64,000 bases of DNA from Microbacterium helvum (GCF_014779795.1 NZ_JACXZS010000001.1:124001-188000), one strand, 5' to 3'. Counted from the first letter of the stretch, positions 15,679 through 24,594 are shown. The notes: generated from the sequence alone by a model not told the origin. Numbers and translations: made by a program.

Positions 15679-16368
15679 ATGCCCGCAGCCGTGCCCGCGT
15701 TCGCGGCGCAGGCTCCTGAGCTCGCGGCCCGCATCGTCGCGGACTCGCGCGATCGGGTCGCCTGGGTGCGGGCACGCTCTCGGGGCATCACGGCCACCGA
15801 TGTCGCGACGCTGACCTCCGAGAAGGCGATCGCACGGGCCGCCGACGCGAAGCTGATGGGCTCGGGCTTCTCGGGCAACGCCTACACCGCCCACGGGCGG
15901 GCGCGCGAGCCCGAGATCGCCGGCTGGGTCGCCGCGACCCACGGCATCCAGCCGTCATCGGCGCTCTTCCACGCGGTCGTCGAGAAGCGCCATCTCGCGA
16001 CGCCCGACGGCATCGCGGTCGATGCGGCAGGGCGTGTGACGCTCGCCGAGATCAAGACGACGAACAAGGCGTGGCGCAGCATCCCCCGCTCCTACCTGCG
16101 GCAGGTCTGGTGGCAGCAGCATGTGCTGGGTGCCGAGCGCACTCTCGTCGCGTGGGAGCAGCACGACGACTTCGTCCCTGTCGGCGATGAGCCGCGGTGC
16201 GCGTGGGTCGACCGCGACGACGCCGAGATCGCGAAACTCGTTCGGCTGGCCACGGCCCTCATCGACGAGCTGTATCTGCGTCACACCCGCACACGCCAGG
16301 GCGAGCGGATGCCGCAGCCGCCCACTCCCCCGCGCGAACCCTTCCGCGCGCTGGCGCTGGCCGACTGA
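15679..16368 (+). CDS. YqaJ/lambda-exonuclease-like nuclease
   Basis: Predicted PD-(D/E)XK nuclease of the YqaJ family, 229 aa. Visible catalytic features are GRAREPEI (about 73-80), then TPDG with Asp110 and LAEIKTT with Glu124 and Lys126, then QVWWQQHVLG (the glutamine motif). Phage relatives resect DNA ends for recombination; here no recombinase or phage gene is nearby, so a chromosomal role is unknown. I chose the ATG at 15679 because GAAAGG precedes it by eight bases; a GTG at 15670 is possible. Confidence 0.82.
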   Translation: MPAAVPAFAAQAPELAARIVADSRDRVAWVRARSRGITATDVATLTSEKAIARAADAKLMGSGFSGNAYTAHGRAREPEIAGWVAATHGIQPSSALFHAVVEKRHLATPDGIAVDAAGRVTLAEIKTTNKAWRSIPRSYLRQVWWQQHVLGAERTLVAWEQHDDFVPVGDEPRCAWVDRDDAEIAKLVRLATALIDELYLRHTRTRQGERMPQPPTPPREPFRALALAD

Positions 16369-16439
16369 CTGCTGCAGACTGCCGCCGCGCCGAGTGACCG
16401 GCAAGGTTCGCGCCGAGATCAGAAGCTCTCAAACCATGA

Positions 16440-16480
16440 TGAACGTCCTGTTCACATCGCCTCGCTGAACCTCCCGTTCA
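16440..16480 (-). repeat. Two reverse-oriented copies of the 26-bp-period palindrome
   Basis: TGAACGTCCTGTTCA starts at 16440 and TGAACCTCCCGTTCA at 16466, exactly 26 bases apart. The second continues into CACAGCC. They are the reverse complement of the units in the array immediately to the right. Confidence 0.75.
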
Positions 16481-16505
16481 CACAGCCCCGGACACCCCGC
16501 GCACG

Positions 16506-16710
16506 CCCCGTGCGAGCCGGAAGTTCACTCGCCCCGTGTGAGCCGGAAGTTCACTCACCCCGTGTGAGCCGGAAGTTCACTCACCCCGTGTGAGCCGGAA
16601 GTTCACTCACCCCGTGTGAACCGGAAGTTCACTCACCCCATGTGAACGGGAAGTTCACTCACCCCGTGTGAACGGGAAGTTCACTCACCCGGTGTGAACG
16701 GGAAGTTCAT
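16506..16710 (+). repeat. Eight tandem 26-bp repeats
   Basis: The core GGAAGTTCA recurs with an exact 26-base period (AAGTT at 16521, 16547, 16573, 16599, 16625, 16651, 16677, 16703). Units read CCCCGTGTGAGCCGGAAGTT then CACTCA, drifting to GTGAACGGGAAGTTCAC in the last three. The latter carry six-base inverted arms GTGAAC and GTTCAC. Spacers are as conserved as the cores, so this is not CRISPR. Confidence 0.9.
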
Positions 16711-16797
16711 TGCCCGAATCGGACACACCCGCGTCGACGGCGAACCCCGTCGCATCGGATCGCACGGGCGCACCCTCGTCGCGCGGGCCGCGCGCAC

Positions 16798-17403
16798 TCA
16801 CTCCACGCGCCAGCCACCGCTACGCCGCGTGATAACGACGTGGGCGCCGTTGTGCACGCCGCCGTCGAACCGAGAGGCGTCGACGTCGAGTTCAGCCAGC
16901 AGTGCGAGCATCGTCAATCCGCTCGTGACGACGAGGACGTCGTGAACGGGTGCCTCGGCCGCCGCGATCTCGAACGCCTCGCGTGCACGCGCCCGCAGTG
17001 TCGCCGCGGACTCGACGGGCAGCGCACCGTGATCGGCGAGGTCCGGAAGCGCGACCAGCGCTTCGAGCACCCCGCCGCCGTCGGCGGGACCGTAGGCGCG
17101 CCGCAGGTCGTTCCAGAGCCGGGCGCTCAACGCTCCCTCGTAGGCACCGAACGCGAGCTCACGCCACCGCGCGTCGGCCCGCGCCGGGACGCCCGGCATC
17201 GCGAGCGCCGCCGTCTCGCGATGCCGCCCCGAGTCGGCGCAGAACACGGCTCCCACGGAGCCCGCCGCGCCGACGGAGACACCGAGCGCGGCCGCCTCGG
17301 CCCGGCCGCGCTCGGTGAGCGGGGAGTCGCACCAGCCCTGGACGCGGGCCAGCACGTTGAGCATCGTCTCGCCGTGACGGGCGACGAGCACCCGTCCCGT
17401 CAT
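16798..17403 (-). CDS. Histidine-phosphatase-superfamily protein lacking the second catalytic His
   Basis: Cytoplasmic protein of the phosphoglycerate-mutase-like family, 201 aa. The phosphate pocket motif is present as RHGE (Arg9, His10, Glu12), followed by the partner arginine in GRHRETA and the acid WRELAFGAYEG. The second histidine normally found in a VSHGG-type motif near the C-terminus is replaced by serine: VVTSGLTM, Ser161. Activity may therefore be altered or lost. The start overlaps the ABC ATPase stop by four bases (ATGA), so it is the last coupled gene of the peptide-importer operon. Confidence 0.85.
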   Translation of the reverse strand: MTGRVLVARHGETMLNVLARVQGWCDSPLTERGRAEAAALGVSVGAAGSVGAVFCADSGRHRETAALAMPGVPARADARWRELAFGAYEGALSARLWNDLRRAYGPADGGGVLEALVALPDLADHGALPVESAATLRARAREAFEIAAAEAPVHDVLVVTSGLTMLALLAELDVDASRFDGGVHNGAHVVITRRSGGWRVE

Positions 17404-19274
17404 CGCGCCTGCCCGGATGCCTCGATCCGCGCTTCTTCGACCGCCGCCGCCTCCGACCCGGCGTCGGCGGGGGTGGCGGCATCCACCCGGTCCGAAGCGG
17501 TGCCGAGCACGGCCTCGACCTCCGCGCCGGCGGCGCCCGCATCCCACCCCGGCTTGGGCACGGAGTCGATGAGCAGGCGCGTGTACTCGTGCTGCGGGGC
17601 GACCAGCAGGGTCGTCGTGTCGCCACGTTCGACGATCTCGCCCCGCCGCATCACGACCGTCTGCTCGCACACGCGACGCACCACCGCGAGATCGTGGCTG
17701 ATGAACAGCACGGTCAGCCCACGCTCGCACCGGATGCGGTCGACCAGGTCGAGCACCTGCGCCTGCACCGACACGTCGAGGGCGCTGGTGGCCTCGTCCA
17801 TCACGAGCACGTCGGGCTCGATCGCGAGGGCGCGGGCGATCGCGACGCGCTGCCGCTGACCGCCCGACAGCGTGCGCGGCCGCGCCGCCGCATGCTTCTC
17901 ACCGAGGCCGACCTGCTCCAGGAGCGACAGCACCCGCGCGCGTGCCTCGGCCGAGCCCAGGCGCGCGTGCAGCCGCAGTGCATCTTCGATCGCACGGCCC
18001 GCGGTGATCCGCGGGTCGAGAGACAGGTATGGGTCCTGGAACACCATCTGCACGCTGCGGGCGTGCGCGATGCGCTCCGCCCGCCCGTGCGGCACCGCGG
18101 TGCGCTCACGACCGTCGATGCGGATCTCGCCGGCGTCGGCGCCCTCGAGCCCCACGATCATGCGCGCGAGCGTCGACTTGCCCGACCCCGACTCCCCCAC
18201 GACTCCGAGCGCGCCGCCGCGTGGCACCTCGACCGACGCGTCGATGACGGCTCGCACCGGCTCCTTGCCGCGGCGCAGATAGGTCTTCGACACCCCCGAT
18301 GCCTGGAGCATCGGGGCTGCCGGGCCGCCGGCATCCGCACCCCCGTACCCGGCGTCGGAGGTCTTCGACGACCCGCCGACCAGCGGATGCTCCGATCCGG
18401 CGTGTCGCGCAGAACCTCCGACGCCCCGCCCGTCGTCAGCGCTCGGTGCCGCCCCGACCAGCGTCGGCGTGGCAGCGACGAGCCGGCGCGTGTACTCGGC
18501 GCTCGGGGCCCGCAGCACATCGTGCGCACGCCCCTGCTCGACGACCTGACCTCCGCTCATGACGTAGACGCGGTCGCACAGCGACGCGGCGAGGTTGAGG
18601 TCGTGGGTGATGAAGAGCATCCCCATGCCCCGCGAGGCCCGCTGCTCGGTGAGCACGCCGATGATCTCGGCCTGCGTCGTCACATCCAGGGCGGTGGTCG
18701 GCTCGTCGCACACCAGCAGCTGCGGAGACGTGGTGAGGGCGCCCGCGATCATGACGCGCTGCAGCATCCCGCCCGAGAACTCGTGCGGGTACTGCCGCAG
18801 GTGGTCCTCGGGCCGCGGCAGGCGCACTGCGGCGAGCAGCTCGATCGCTCGCGCACGCGCATCCTGCGCCGACCAGCCTTCGGCCAAGCGCAGCGCTTCG
18901 GTGAGGTGATCGCCGATGGTGCGCATCGGGTTGATGCCCGCTCGGGGATCCTGGAAGATCATGCCCGCTCCACGCCTCCGCAGCTGCCGCAGCTGCGGCC
19001 CGGGGGCGGCGAGCACATCGGCTCCGCCGAGCAGAACGTGGCCCTTCACGGCGGCGCGGTCGGGGACGAGCCCCAGCACCGTCCGCGCGGTCAGCGACTT
19101 GCCCGACCCGGACTCCCCCACGAGTCCGACGGTCTCGCCCGCGGCGACCGACAACGAGATGCCGTGCAGCAGTCGCGTGCCTCCCGGCAGGTCGAGGGTG
19201 AGATCGCTGATGTCGAGCAGGGCGGGAGCTCGGGTCACCGCGCCGTCGCGCTGGTCGATCGTGGCCGGGGTCAT
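17400..19274 (-). CDS. Dipeptide/oligopeptide-type ABC ATPase, DppD-DppF fusion
   Basis: Two ATP-binding domains in one 624-residue protein, as in many actinobacterial peptide importers. Domain 1 has Walker A GESGSGKS (53-60), the signature FSGGMLQR and Walker B LLVCDEPT. Domain 2 has a second GESGSGKS, LSGGQRQR and VLVMDEAT. They are joined by a glycine/serine-rich linker (about residues 265-330). The C-terminus carries an alanine-rich tail. It powers the two permeases encoded just upstream; four-base overlaps with both neighbours imply a tight operon. Substrate could be peptides, nickel or other solutes. Confidence 0.94.
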   Translation of the reverse strand: MTPATIDQRDGAVTRAPALLDISDLTLDLPGGTRLLHGISLSVAAGETVGLVGESGSGKSLTARTVLGLVPDRAAVKGHVLLGGADVLAAPGPQLRQLRRRGAGMIFQDPRAGINPMRTIGDHLTEALRLAEGWSAQDARARAIELLAAVRLPRPEDHLRQYPHEFSGGMLQRVMIAGALTTSPQLLVCDEPTTALDVTTQAEIIGVLTEQRASRGMGMLFITHDLNLAASLCDRVYVMSGGQVVEQGRAHDVLRAPSAEYTRRLVAATPTLVGAAPSADDGRGVGGSARHAGSEHPLVGGSSKTSDAGYGGADAGGPAAPMLQASGVSKTYLRRGKEPVRAVIDASVEVPRGGALGVVGESGSGKSTLARMIVGLEGADAGEIRIDGRERTAVPHGRAERIAHARSVQMVFQDPYLSLDPRITAGRAIEDALRLHARLGSAEARARVLSLLEQVGLGEKHAAARPRTLSGGQRQRVAIARALAIEPDVLVMDEATSALDVSVQAQVLDLVDRIRCERGLTVLFISHDLAVVRRVCEQTVVMRRGEIVERGDTTTLLVAPQHEYTRLLIDSVPKPGWDAGAAGAEVEAVLGTASDRVDAATPADAGSEAAAVEEARIEASGQAR

Positions 19275-20134
19275 GCCGGGATCTCTCCTCCGATGCGGTC
19301 GGAGAGCTCTTCTCCGATGATGTTGACGGCGACGACCACGACGACCACGGCGACGGCGGGGACGATCGCCGGCAGGAAGTGCCCGCCGAGGAGGCCCGCC
19401 TGGGCCTCGTTGATCATCGCGCCCCAGTCGGCGGTCGGCGGCTGGACGCCGAGGCCGAGGAACGACAGCCCGGCGAGTTCGGCGAGCACGTACCCGAAGT
19501 TCAGGGTCGACTGGGCGCCGACGATCGGCGTGACGTTCGGCAGGACGCGCCGCAGCGCGATCCAGGCGCCGCCGAAGCCCTGCACGCGGTAGGCCGCGAC
19601 ATACGGGCGACTGCGCTCGGCGGCGACGAGCGAGCGGGTGAGCCGGGCCACGAACGGCGCGTACGAGATGCTCATGGCGATCACCGGGGCGACGAGCCCC
19701 TTGCCGAACAGCGCGACCGCCATGATCGCGATGAGCAGCGACGGGAACGCGAACAGCACGTCGAACACGCGCCCGAGCGCGGCGTCGATCCAGCCTCCGC
19801 GCCACCCGGCGAGCAGTCCCAGCAGGATCCCGAGCACCGTCGAGGCGACCACCACCAGCAGCGGTCCGAGCAGTGCGGTCTGGGCTCCGTAGATGAGGCG
19901 GCTCAGGGTGTCGCGGCCGAGACCGTCCGTGCCGAGCCAGTGCGCGGGGCTCGGACCGGCGTAGACGGCGGCGAAGTCGACGGCGTCGGGATCATACGGC
20001 GCGAGGAACGGGGCGAAGATCGCGGCCAGCGTCATCGCCGCGACGACGCCCAGGGCGATCGCGAAGCTGAGGGTCGTGCGCGGCAGCCGCGGCGCGCGCA
20101 GCACCTTGACGGCGAGCGTCGGGGTCGTGGTCAT
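19271..20134 (-). CDS. Peptide-type ABC transporter permease, DppC type
   Basis: Inner-membrane permease, 287 aa, about six helices. DppC-type features are the N-terminal extracellular segment HWLGTDGLGRDTLSRLIYGA and the C-terminal GVQPPTADWGAMI. The coupling loop includes YVAAYRVQGFGG. It overlaps the DppB-type gene by one base (TGATG) and the ATPase by four. Together with these it forms an importer of peptides or related solutes. Confidence 0.94.
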   Translation of the reverse strand: MTTTPTLAVKVLRAPRLPRTTLSFAIALGVVAAMTLAAIFAPFLAPYDPDAVDFAAVYAGPSPAHWLGTDGLGRDTLSRLIYGAQTALLGPLLVVVASTVLGILLGLLAGWRGGWIDAALGRVFDVLFAFPSLLIAIMAVALFGKGLVAPVIAMSISYAPFVARLTRSLVAAERSRPYVAAYRVQGFGGAWIALRRVLPNVTPIVGAQSTLNFGYVLAELAGLSFLGLGVQPPTADWGAMINEAQAGLLGGHFLPAIVPAVAVVVVVVAVNIIGEELSDRIGGEIPA

Positions 20135-21090
20135 CAGCGGGCACCTGCTCCGGCGGCGGATCGCGGGTCGATCCAGGGTTCGAGGACGTCGATGACGGCG
20201 TTCACGACGACGAACGCGGTCACCACGAGGAGGACGATCGCCTGCACGACGGGGAAGTCGAGGCGGTCGACGGACTGCACGAGCAGCGACCCGATGCCGG
20301 CCAGGCCGAACGCGGCCTCGACGATCGAGCTCGCGACGAGGAGCCCGGCCACGAGCATGCCGCTCACCGTCAGGATGGGCCCCACGGCGTTGCGGAACAC
20401 GTGGCGGCGGATCACGGTCCCTCGCCGGAGCCCTCGGCTGATCGCGACCTCGACGTGCTCGCGGCCCAGCTGGTCGATCATCGACGAGCGGGTGACCTTG
20501 CCGACGAGAACCACGAACACGATCGCCAGCGCTGTCGAAGGCAGCACGAGGTGATACACCGTGTCCCAGAACCCCTCGCCCGAGCCGAACGACGGGAACC
20601 AGCCGAGCTGCACCGCGAAGACCGCGATGAGCACGATCGAGCCGACGAACGACGGGATCGCCCCGAGCACCGTGAGGCCGATGAGGATGGCCCGGTCGCC
20701 CAGCCGCCCGCGGTTGAGCGCTGCGATCGCGCCGGCGACGAGACCGACGACGGCGATCATCGTTCCGGCGATGACGACGAGCCCGAGCGTGACCGGCAGC
20801 CGTTCGCCGAGGACCGCGGTGACGTCCTGCCGGTACTGCAGCGACCGGCCGAGGTCGCCGTGGAGGATGCCGCCGACCCAGTTCAGGTACTGCTGCCAGG
20901 GGGGCAGGTCGAGTCCGTACTGCGCAGTGACCTGGGCGACGGCTTCAGGGCTGGGCTTGCGTCCCCGCAGCAGGAACGCGACGGGGTCGCCCGGCACGAG
21001 GAACCGCGAGAAGAAGACGAGGAGGGATGCCAGGAACAGCGTCAGCAGCAGCCCGCCGAGCTTGCCGGCGATCCGGCGCAGAGCGATCAT
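20134..21090 (-). CDS. Peptide-type ABC transporter permease, DppB type
   Basis: Inner-membrane permease, 318 aa. The DppB hallmark is the long periplasmic stretch after helix 1 (VPGDPVAFLLRGRKPSPEAV and YGLDLPPWQQYLNWVGG). About six helices are visible, ending near LEPWIDPRSAAGAGAR. It is the second gene of the operon after the binding protein, from which it is separated by a strong GC hairpin. The start ATG is preceded by GAAGGGAGCG, a good ribosome site. Confidence 0.94.
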   Translation of the reverse strand: MIALRRIAGKLGGLLLTLFLASLLVFFSRFLVPGDPVAFLLRGRKPSPEAVAQVTAQYGLDLPPWQQYLNWVGGILHGDLGRSLQYRQDVTAVLGERLPVTLGLVVIAGTMIAVVGLVAGAIAALNRGRLGDRAILIGLTVLGAIPSFVGSIVLIAVFAVQLGWFPSFGSGEGFWDTVYHLVLPSTALAIVFVVLVGKVTRSSMIDQLGREHVEVAISRGLRRGTVIRRHVFRNAVGPILTVSGMLVAGLLVASSIVEAAFGLAGIGSLLVQSVDRLDFPVVQAIVLLVVTAFVVVNAVIDVLEPWIDPRSAAGAGAR

Positions 21091-21112
21091 CGTCGCTCCC
21101 TTCGTGGGGAGG

Positions 21113-21146
21113 GCGCGGGGCCGGGCCCGAAGGCCCGGCCCCGCGC
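21113..21146 (-). terminator. 15-bp GC hairpin after the peptide-binding-protein gene
   Basis: Perfect 15-base arms (GCGCGGGGCCGGGCC and its complement) close a CGAA loop. It lies five bases past the binding-protein stop and before the DppB-type start on the same strand. There is no U-tract, so partial attenuation or mRNA protection is more likely than full termination. Confidence 0.65.
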
Positions 21147-21150
21147 GAGG

Positions 21151-22800
21151 TCACCGTGCGCCAATGGTGGCCGCCCACGGGTAGTAGAGCATCGCGACGG
21201 ACGGGGCCACGCCGGTCACGCGGTCGCCGAGGAACACCGTCATCGGCCCCTCGAACAGGGGCAGCCACGGCAGCTGCTCGTTCGTGATGCGCTGGGCCTT
21301 CGCCGTCACGTCGCTGCGCGCGGCGGGGTCGTCGATGGCGACGGCCTCGTTGACGAGCGCATCGAAGTCGGGGTCGCTCCAGTTGCCGTAGTTGCTGAAC
21401 TCGCCGGTACGCAGCACGCTGTACATCTCCAGCGGGTCGGGGCTGGACAGGTACCACGAGGTGTAGAAGAGGTCGGTCCCCTCGCGGGCGCTCGGGTCGG
21501 AGAACAGCGCCGTGTACGCGCTGGGGCTGACGGTCTCGATCTTCGCCTTCAGCCCGATCGACTGTGCGGCGGCGGCCGCGCCCTGCGAGATCACGGCGAA
21601 GTCGTTGCCGATCGGCGCGGTCGTGATGACGATCTCTTCACCGGCCGCCCCGGCCTCGTCGACGAGCTTCTTCGCGGCATCCAGGTCGTGGTCGTACTCC
21701 TGCAGTCCGTCGAACGCCGCGGTCATCGCGGCGTCGCTCGCGCCCACCCACACCGACTCGGTGGTGAGGGCGTTGGTGACCTCGCCGTAGCCCTTGGCGG
21801 CAGTATCCAGCATCCCCTGCCGGTCCATCGCCATCATGAGGGCCTGACGGACGCGCAGATCGCCCAGCGGACCTTCGAGGTCGCTCACGATCAGGCTGCC
21901 GACCGCGGTGTTGAGTCCGAAGTAGACCTCGCCCTTGCCGGAGTCCTGCAGCTGCGCGATCGCGTCGGTGGGGATCATCCAGCCGCCGTCGACCTCGCCG
22001 GACTTCAGCGCGTTGACGCGTGCGTTCGAGTCGGTCATGAAGAGGATGTCGACCTCGCCCGCCTTCGCGCGCAGGGTGTCGTCCCAGTAGCCGTCGTAGC
22101 GCTTCAGGGTGACGGATTCGCCGGACTTCCACGCAGTGAGCTCGAACGGGCCGGTGCAGTTGACGAGCCCCGTCGAGTTGCCGTAGTCGGCGCCCTTCTC
22201 GGCGAGCGTCGCGGCCGATTCGATCACGCCGGCCGAGCCGCCCATCGCGAGGTTGAACTGCGAGTTCGGCTGCGTCATCGTGACGGTCACCTGGCGATCG
22301 CCGGTCTTCTCGATCGACGCGACGTTCTGATACACCGAGTACCACGACGACCCGACCTCGGGATCGAGGTGGCGGCTCATCGACGCGACGACGTCGTCGG
22401 CGGTGAGCGGCGTGCCGTCATGGAAGGTGACGCCCTGACGGATCATGTAGACCCAGGTGTCGGGCGTCGGGTGCTCGTACGCCTCGGCGAGTCCCGGCGT
22501 CAGCGTGTAGTCGGGGTTCAGCCGCAGCAGCGACTCGCACACGTTCGACAGCACCTGGTTGTCGGAGTAGTCGAACGCGTACGCGTAGTCCAGCGAGTAG
22601 GGCTCGGAGTAGCTGACCCATGTGAACGAGTCGATGTCGCCCGACGGTGCGTCGGTCTGGGCGGTGAGCTCCCACTCGGGGGCGGGGGTCTTCTCGTCGT
22701 CGGCGGCGGGGGCGCTGCAGGCGGCGAGGGCGAGCGCGCCGGCGACGGCGATGCCCGCGGCGGCGCTCAGGCGACGTGCGGTGCGTCGGGTGGTGGACAT
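21151..22800 (-). CDS. Peptide-type ABC substrate-binding lipoprotein (family 5)
   Basis: Extracytoplasmic binding protein, 549 aa, usual size for DppA/OppA. The signal peptide with two arginine pairs ends in lipobox LAAC (Cys28). Family 5 hallmarks are visible: WVYMIRQGVTFHDGTPLTADDVVASM and a late LPWLPLFEG segment. It lies between the amidohydrolase and the permeases, all on one strand. With an amidohydrolase upstream, an amide-containing ligand is plausible, but that is inference. Confidence 0.93.
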   Translation of the reverse strand: MSTTRRTARRLSAAAGIAVAGALALAACSAPAADDEKTPAPEWELTAQTDAPSGDIDSFTWVSYSEPYSLDYAYAFDYSDNQVLSNVCESLLRLNPDYTLTPGLAEAYEHPTPDTWVYMIRQGVTFHDGTPLTADDVVASMSRHLDPEVGSSWYSVYQNVASIEKTGDRQVTVTMTQPNSQFNLAMGGSAGVIESAATLAEKGADYGNSTGLVNCTGPFELTAWKSGESVTLKRYDGYWDDTLRAKAGEVDILFMTDSNARVNALKSGEVDGGWMIPTDAIAQLQDSGKGEVYFGLNTAVGSLIVSDLEGPLGDLRVRQALMMAMDRQGMLDTAAKGYGEVTNALTTESVWVGASDAAMTAAFDGLQEYDHDLDAAKKLVDEAGAAGEEIVITTAPIGNDFAVISQGAAAAAQSIGLKAKIETVSPSAYTALFSDPSAREGTDLFYTSWYLSSPDPLEMYSVLRTGEFSNYGNWSDPDFDALVNEAVAIDDPAARSDVTAKAQRITNEQLPWLPLFEGPMTVFLGDRVTGVAPSVAMLYYPWAATIGAR

Positions 22801-22836
22801 GGTTCCTCGGCTCTGAAGGTGATCGGGTGCGGGAAG

Positions 22837-24594
22837 TCAGAGACGAGTGGATGCCGGGCCCCCGGCATCCACCGTCTCCACGGTGCGGGCGTACACGCGT
22901 TCGCCGTCGATCCACGTCGAGGCGACGCGGCACGTGTACAGCTGGTCGGCCGGCACGTCGAACGGGTTGGGTTCGACGACGACGAGGTTCGCGAGATATC
23001 CCTCGCGGACGAGGCCAGTGTCGTGGTCGCGGTGGTTCACGAACGCGGTGCCGGACGTGTAGGCGGCGAGCGCGGTCGCCAGGTCGAGACGCTGCGCCGG
23101 CCCGCCGAGCGGTTCGGCGTCTTCGAGCGGCGCCACGCGGTTGACCGCGATGTGGATGCCGGCCAGCGGGTCGGCGGTCGACACCGGCCAGTCGCTCCCG
23201 CCCGCCAGACGCACCCCGGCACGGTGCAGGTCGCCGAAGGGGTACTGCCGGTCGGCGGCCGAGGCGGCGAGGAACGGCAGCGTCAGCTCGTCCATCTGGT
23301 CCTCGTGGCACGCCCACAGCGGCTGCATGTTCGCGACCGCGCCCAGCTCCGCGAAGCGCGGCACGTCGGCCTCGGCGACGACCTGGATGTGGGCGAGGTG
23401 GTGGCGGCCGTCGGTGTCGCCGTTGACCTCGCGGGCGTCCTGCAGCGCGTCGAGCGCCTCGCGCACCGCACGGTCTCCGAGTGCGTGGAAGTGCAGCTGG
23501 AACCCCGCCGCATCCGCCGCGACGGCGTAGTCGCGCAGCCTCTCGGGAGCGATGAACGACAGTCCGCGGTTGTGCGTGTCGTGGCCGTGCGTGTCGCGGT
23601 AGGGCTCGAGCATCGCGGCGGTCTGGTTCTCGGCGACGCCGTCGACCATGAACTTGATGGAGCCGAGCGAGAAGCGGTCGGACTGCCCGAGGGCCGCGAT
23701 CTCGTCGCGCAGCCGGATCATCTCGTCGAGCTGCTCAGCGCCCTCGGCGCGTTCCCACCACTGGGCGCCGACGACGTGCGCCTTGAGCGTGCCGTCGGCG
23801 AGGGCGCGCCGGTAGGTGGCCAGGCCACCTGTGATTCCGGGGAAGTTGCCGACGAGGGCGTCCTGCCACCCGGTGATGCCCAGCGCGAGCAGCTCGTCCT
23901 GAGCGCGCAGCAGGCCGGCGTACGCGGTGTCGGCCGAGACCGCCGGACGCACCTCGGCGAACAGGTCGCCGGCGCCCTCGTGGAACGTGCCCGCGGGGAA
24001 TCCGTCGGCTTCGCGCTCGATGCGACCGTCGACGGGATCGAGGGTCGCGGCGTCCACTCCCGCGAGGCGCATCGCCGCGGTGTTGGCCCATGCGCTGTGG
24101 TGGTCGCGGCTCGCCAGCAGCACCGGCCGGTCGGGCACGATCTCGTCGAGAAGGCCTCGCAGCGGCGCCCCGCCCGGGAAGTGGTCCATCGACCAGCCGC
24201 CGCCCACGATCCAGTCGACCTCGGGGTTCTCGGCGGCGTAGCGGGCGATCCTCGCGAGCGTGTCTGCGGCGTCCTCGGACTCGGTGAGGTTGCACTGCAG
24301 CAGCTCGACGCCGCCCGACACCGGGTGGATGTGCGCGTCCTGGAACCCGGGCGCCAGCAGGGCCCCGTCCAGGTCGACGACGACCGTGTCGGGACCGATG
24401 AGAGCGGATGCCTCGTCGTCGGCGCACACCGCGACGATGCGGCCGTCGCGCACGGCGACGGTGCGACCGGTGAGCGCCTGCGTGCTGCCGGCGGGCACCG
24501 CGTCGGAGGTGAACACGGCACCGCCGGTGAAGACGGTGTCGGCGAACGCGCACTCGACCGCGCGGGTGCTGCTGGGGGTGGCGTCGGTGCCCAC
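22837..24594 (-). CDS. YtcJ-like metal-dependent amidohydrolase
   Basis: Predicted zinc- or other metal-dependent amidohydrolase, 585 aa. It has the N-terminal metal motif GFQDAHIHP, the active-site segments SIKFMVDGV (likely carbamylated Lys), HFHALGDRAVREAL and HLAHIQV, and the C-terminal GSDWPVSTADP typical of YtcJ/NfdA-like enzymes. No signal peptide is seen, so it acts in the cytoplasm. It heads a run with the peptide-type importer and is divergent from a TetR gene across a palindromic operator. A perfect 12-base-arm hairpin (22847-22872) overlaps its last codons. Substrate unknown. Confidence 0.9.
   Translation of the reverse strand: MGTDATPSSTRAVECAFADTVFTGGAVFTSDAVPAGSTQALTGRTVAVRDGRIVAVCADDEASALIGPDTVVVDLDGALLAPGFQDAHIHPVSGGVELLQCNLTESEDAADTLARIARYAAENPEVDWIVGGGWSMDHFPGGAPLRGLLDEIVPDRPVLLASRDHHSAWANTAAMRLAGVDAATLDPVDGRIEREADGFPAGTFHEGAGDLFAEVRPAVSADTAYAGLLRAQDELLALGITGWQDALVGNFPGITGGLATYRRALADGTLKAHVVGAQWWERAEGAEQLDEMIRLRDEIAALGQSDRFSLGSIKFMVDGVAENQTAAMLEPYRDTHGHDTHNRGLSFIAPERLRDYAVAADAAGFQLHFHALGDRAVREALDALQDAREVNGDTDGRHHLAHIQVVAEADVPRFAELGAVANMQPLWACHEDQMDELTLPFLAASAADRQYPFGDLHRAGVRLAGGSDWPVSTADPLAGIHIAVNRVAPLEDAEPLGGPAQRLDLATALAAYTSGTAFVNHRDHDTGLVREGYLANLVVVEPNPFDVPADQLYTCRVASTWIDGERVYARTVETVDAGGPASTRL
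22847..22872 (-). repeat. Hairpin in the 3' end of the amidohydrolase gene
   Basis: Arms GTGGATGCCGGG and CCCGGCATCCAC are separated by two bases. The stem overlaps the final codons of the amidohydrolase and precedes the binding-protein gene. It could modulate read-through within the operon. Confidence 0.5.

Larger units (their letters stand above)
16369..16797. other. 429-base spacer filled largely by 26-bp-period repeats
   Basis: No gene seen. Two reverse-oriented palindromic units lie at 16440-16480 and eight forward units at 16506-16710. The remaining sequence up to the phosphatase gene is unremarkable. Confidence 0.75.

Noticed and set aside
15679..16368. Prophage remnant, because of the YqaJ-type nuclease
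   Set aside because: No integrase, recombinase or structural phage gene is present, and G+C content is like that of the neighbours.
16506..16710. CRISPR array
   Set aside because: The 26-bp units include their spacers: there are no variable 30-40-base spacers, and no cas genes are nearby.
16798..17730. Longer phosphatase frame reaching into the ABC ATPase
   Set aside because: The extra N-terminal part is arginine-rich out-of-frame translation of the ATPase. The RHGE motif begins right after the ATG at 17403.
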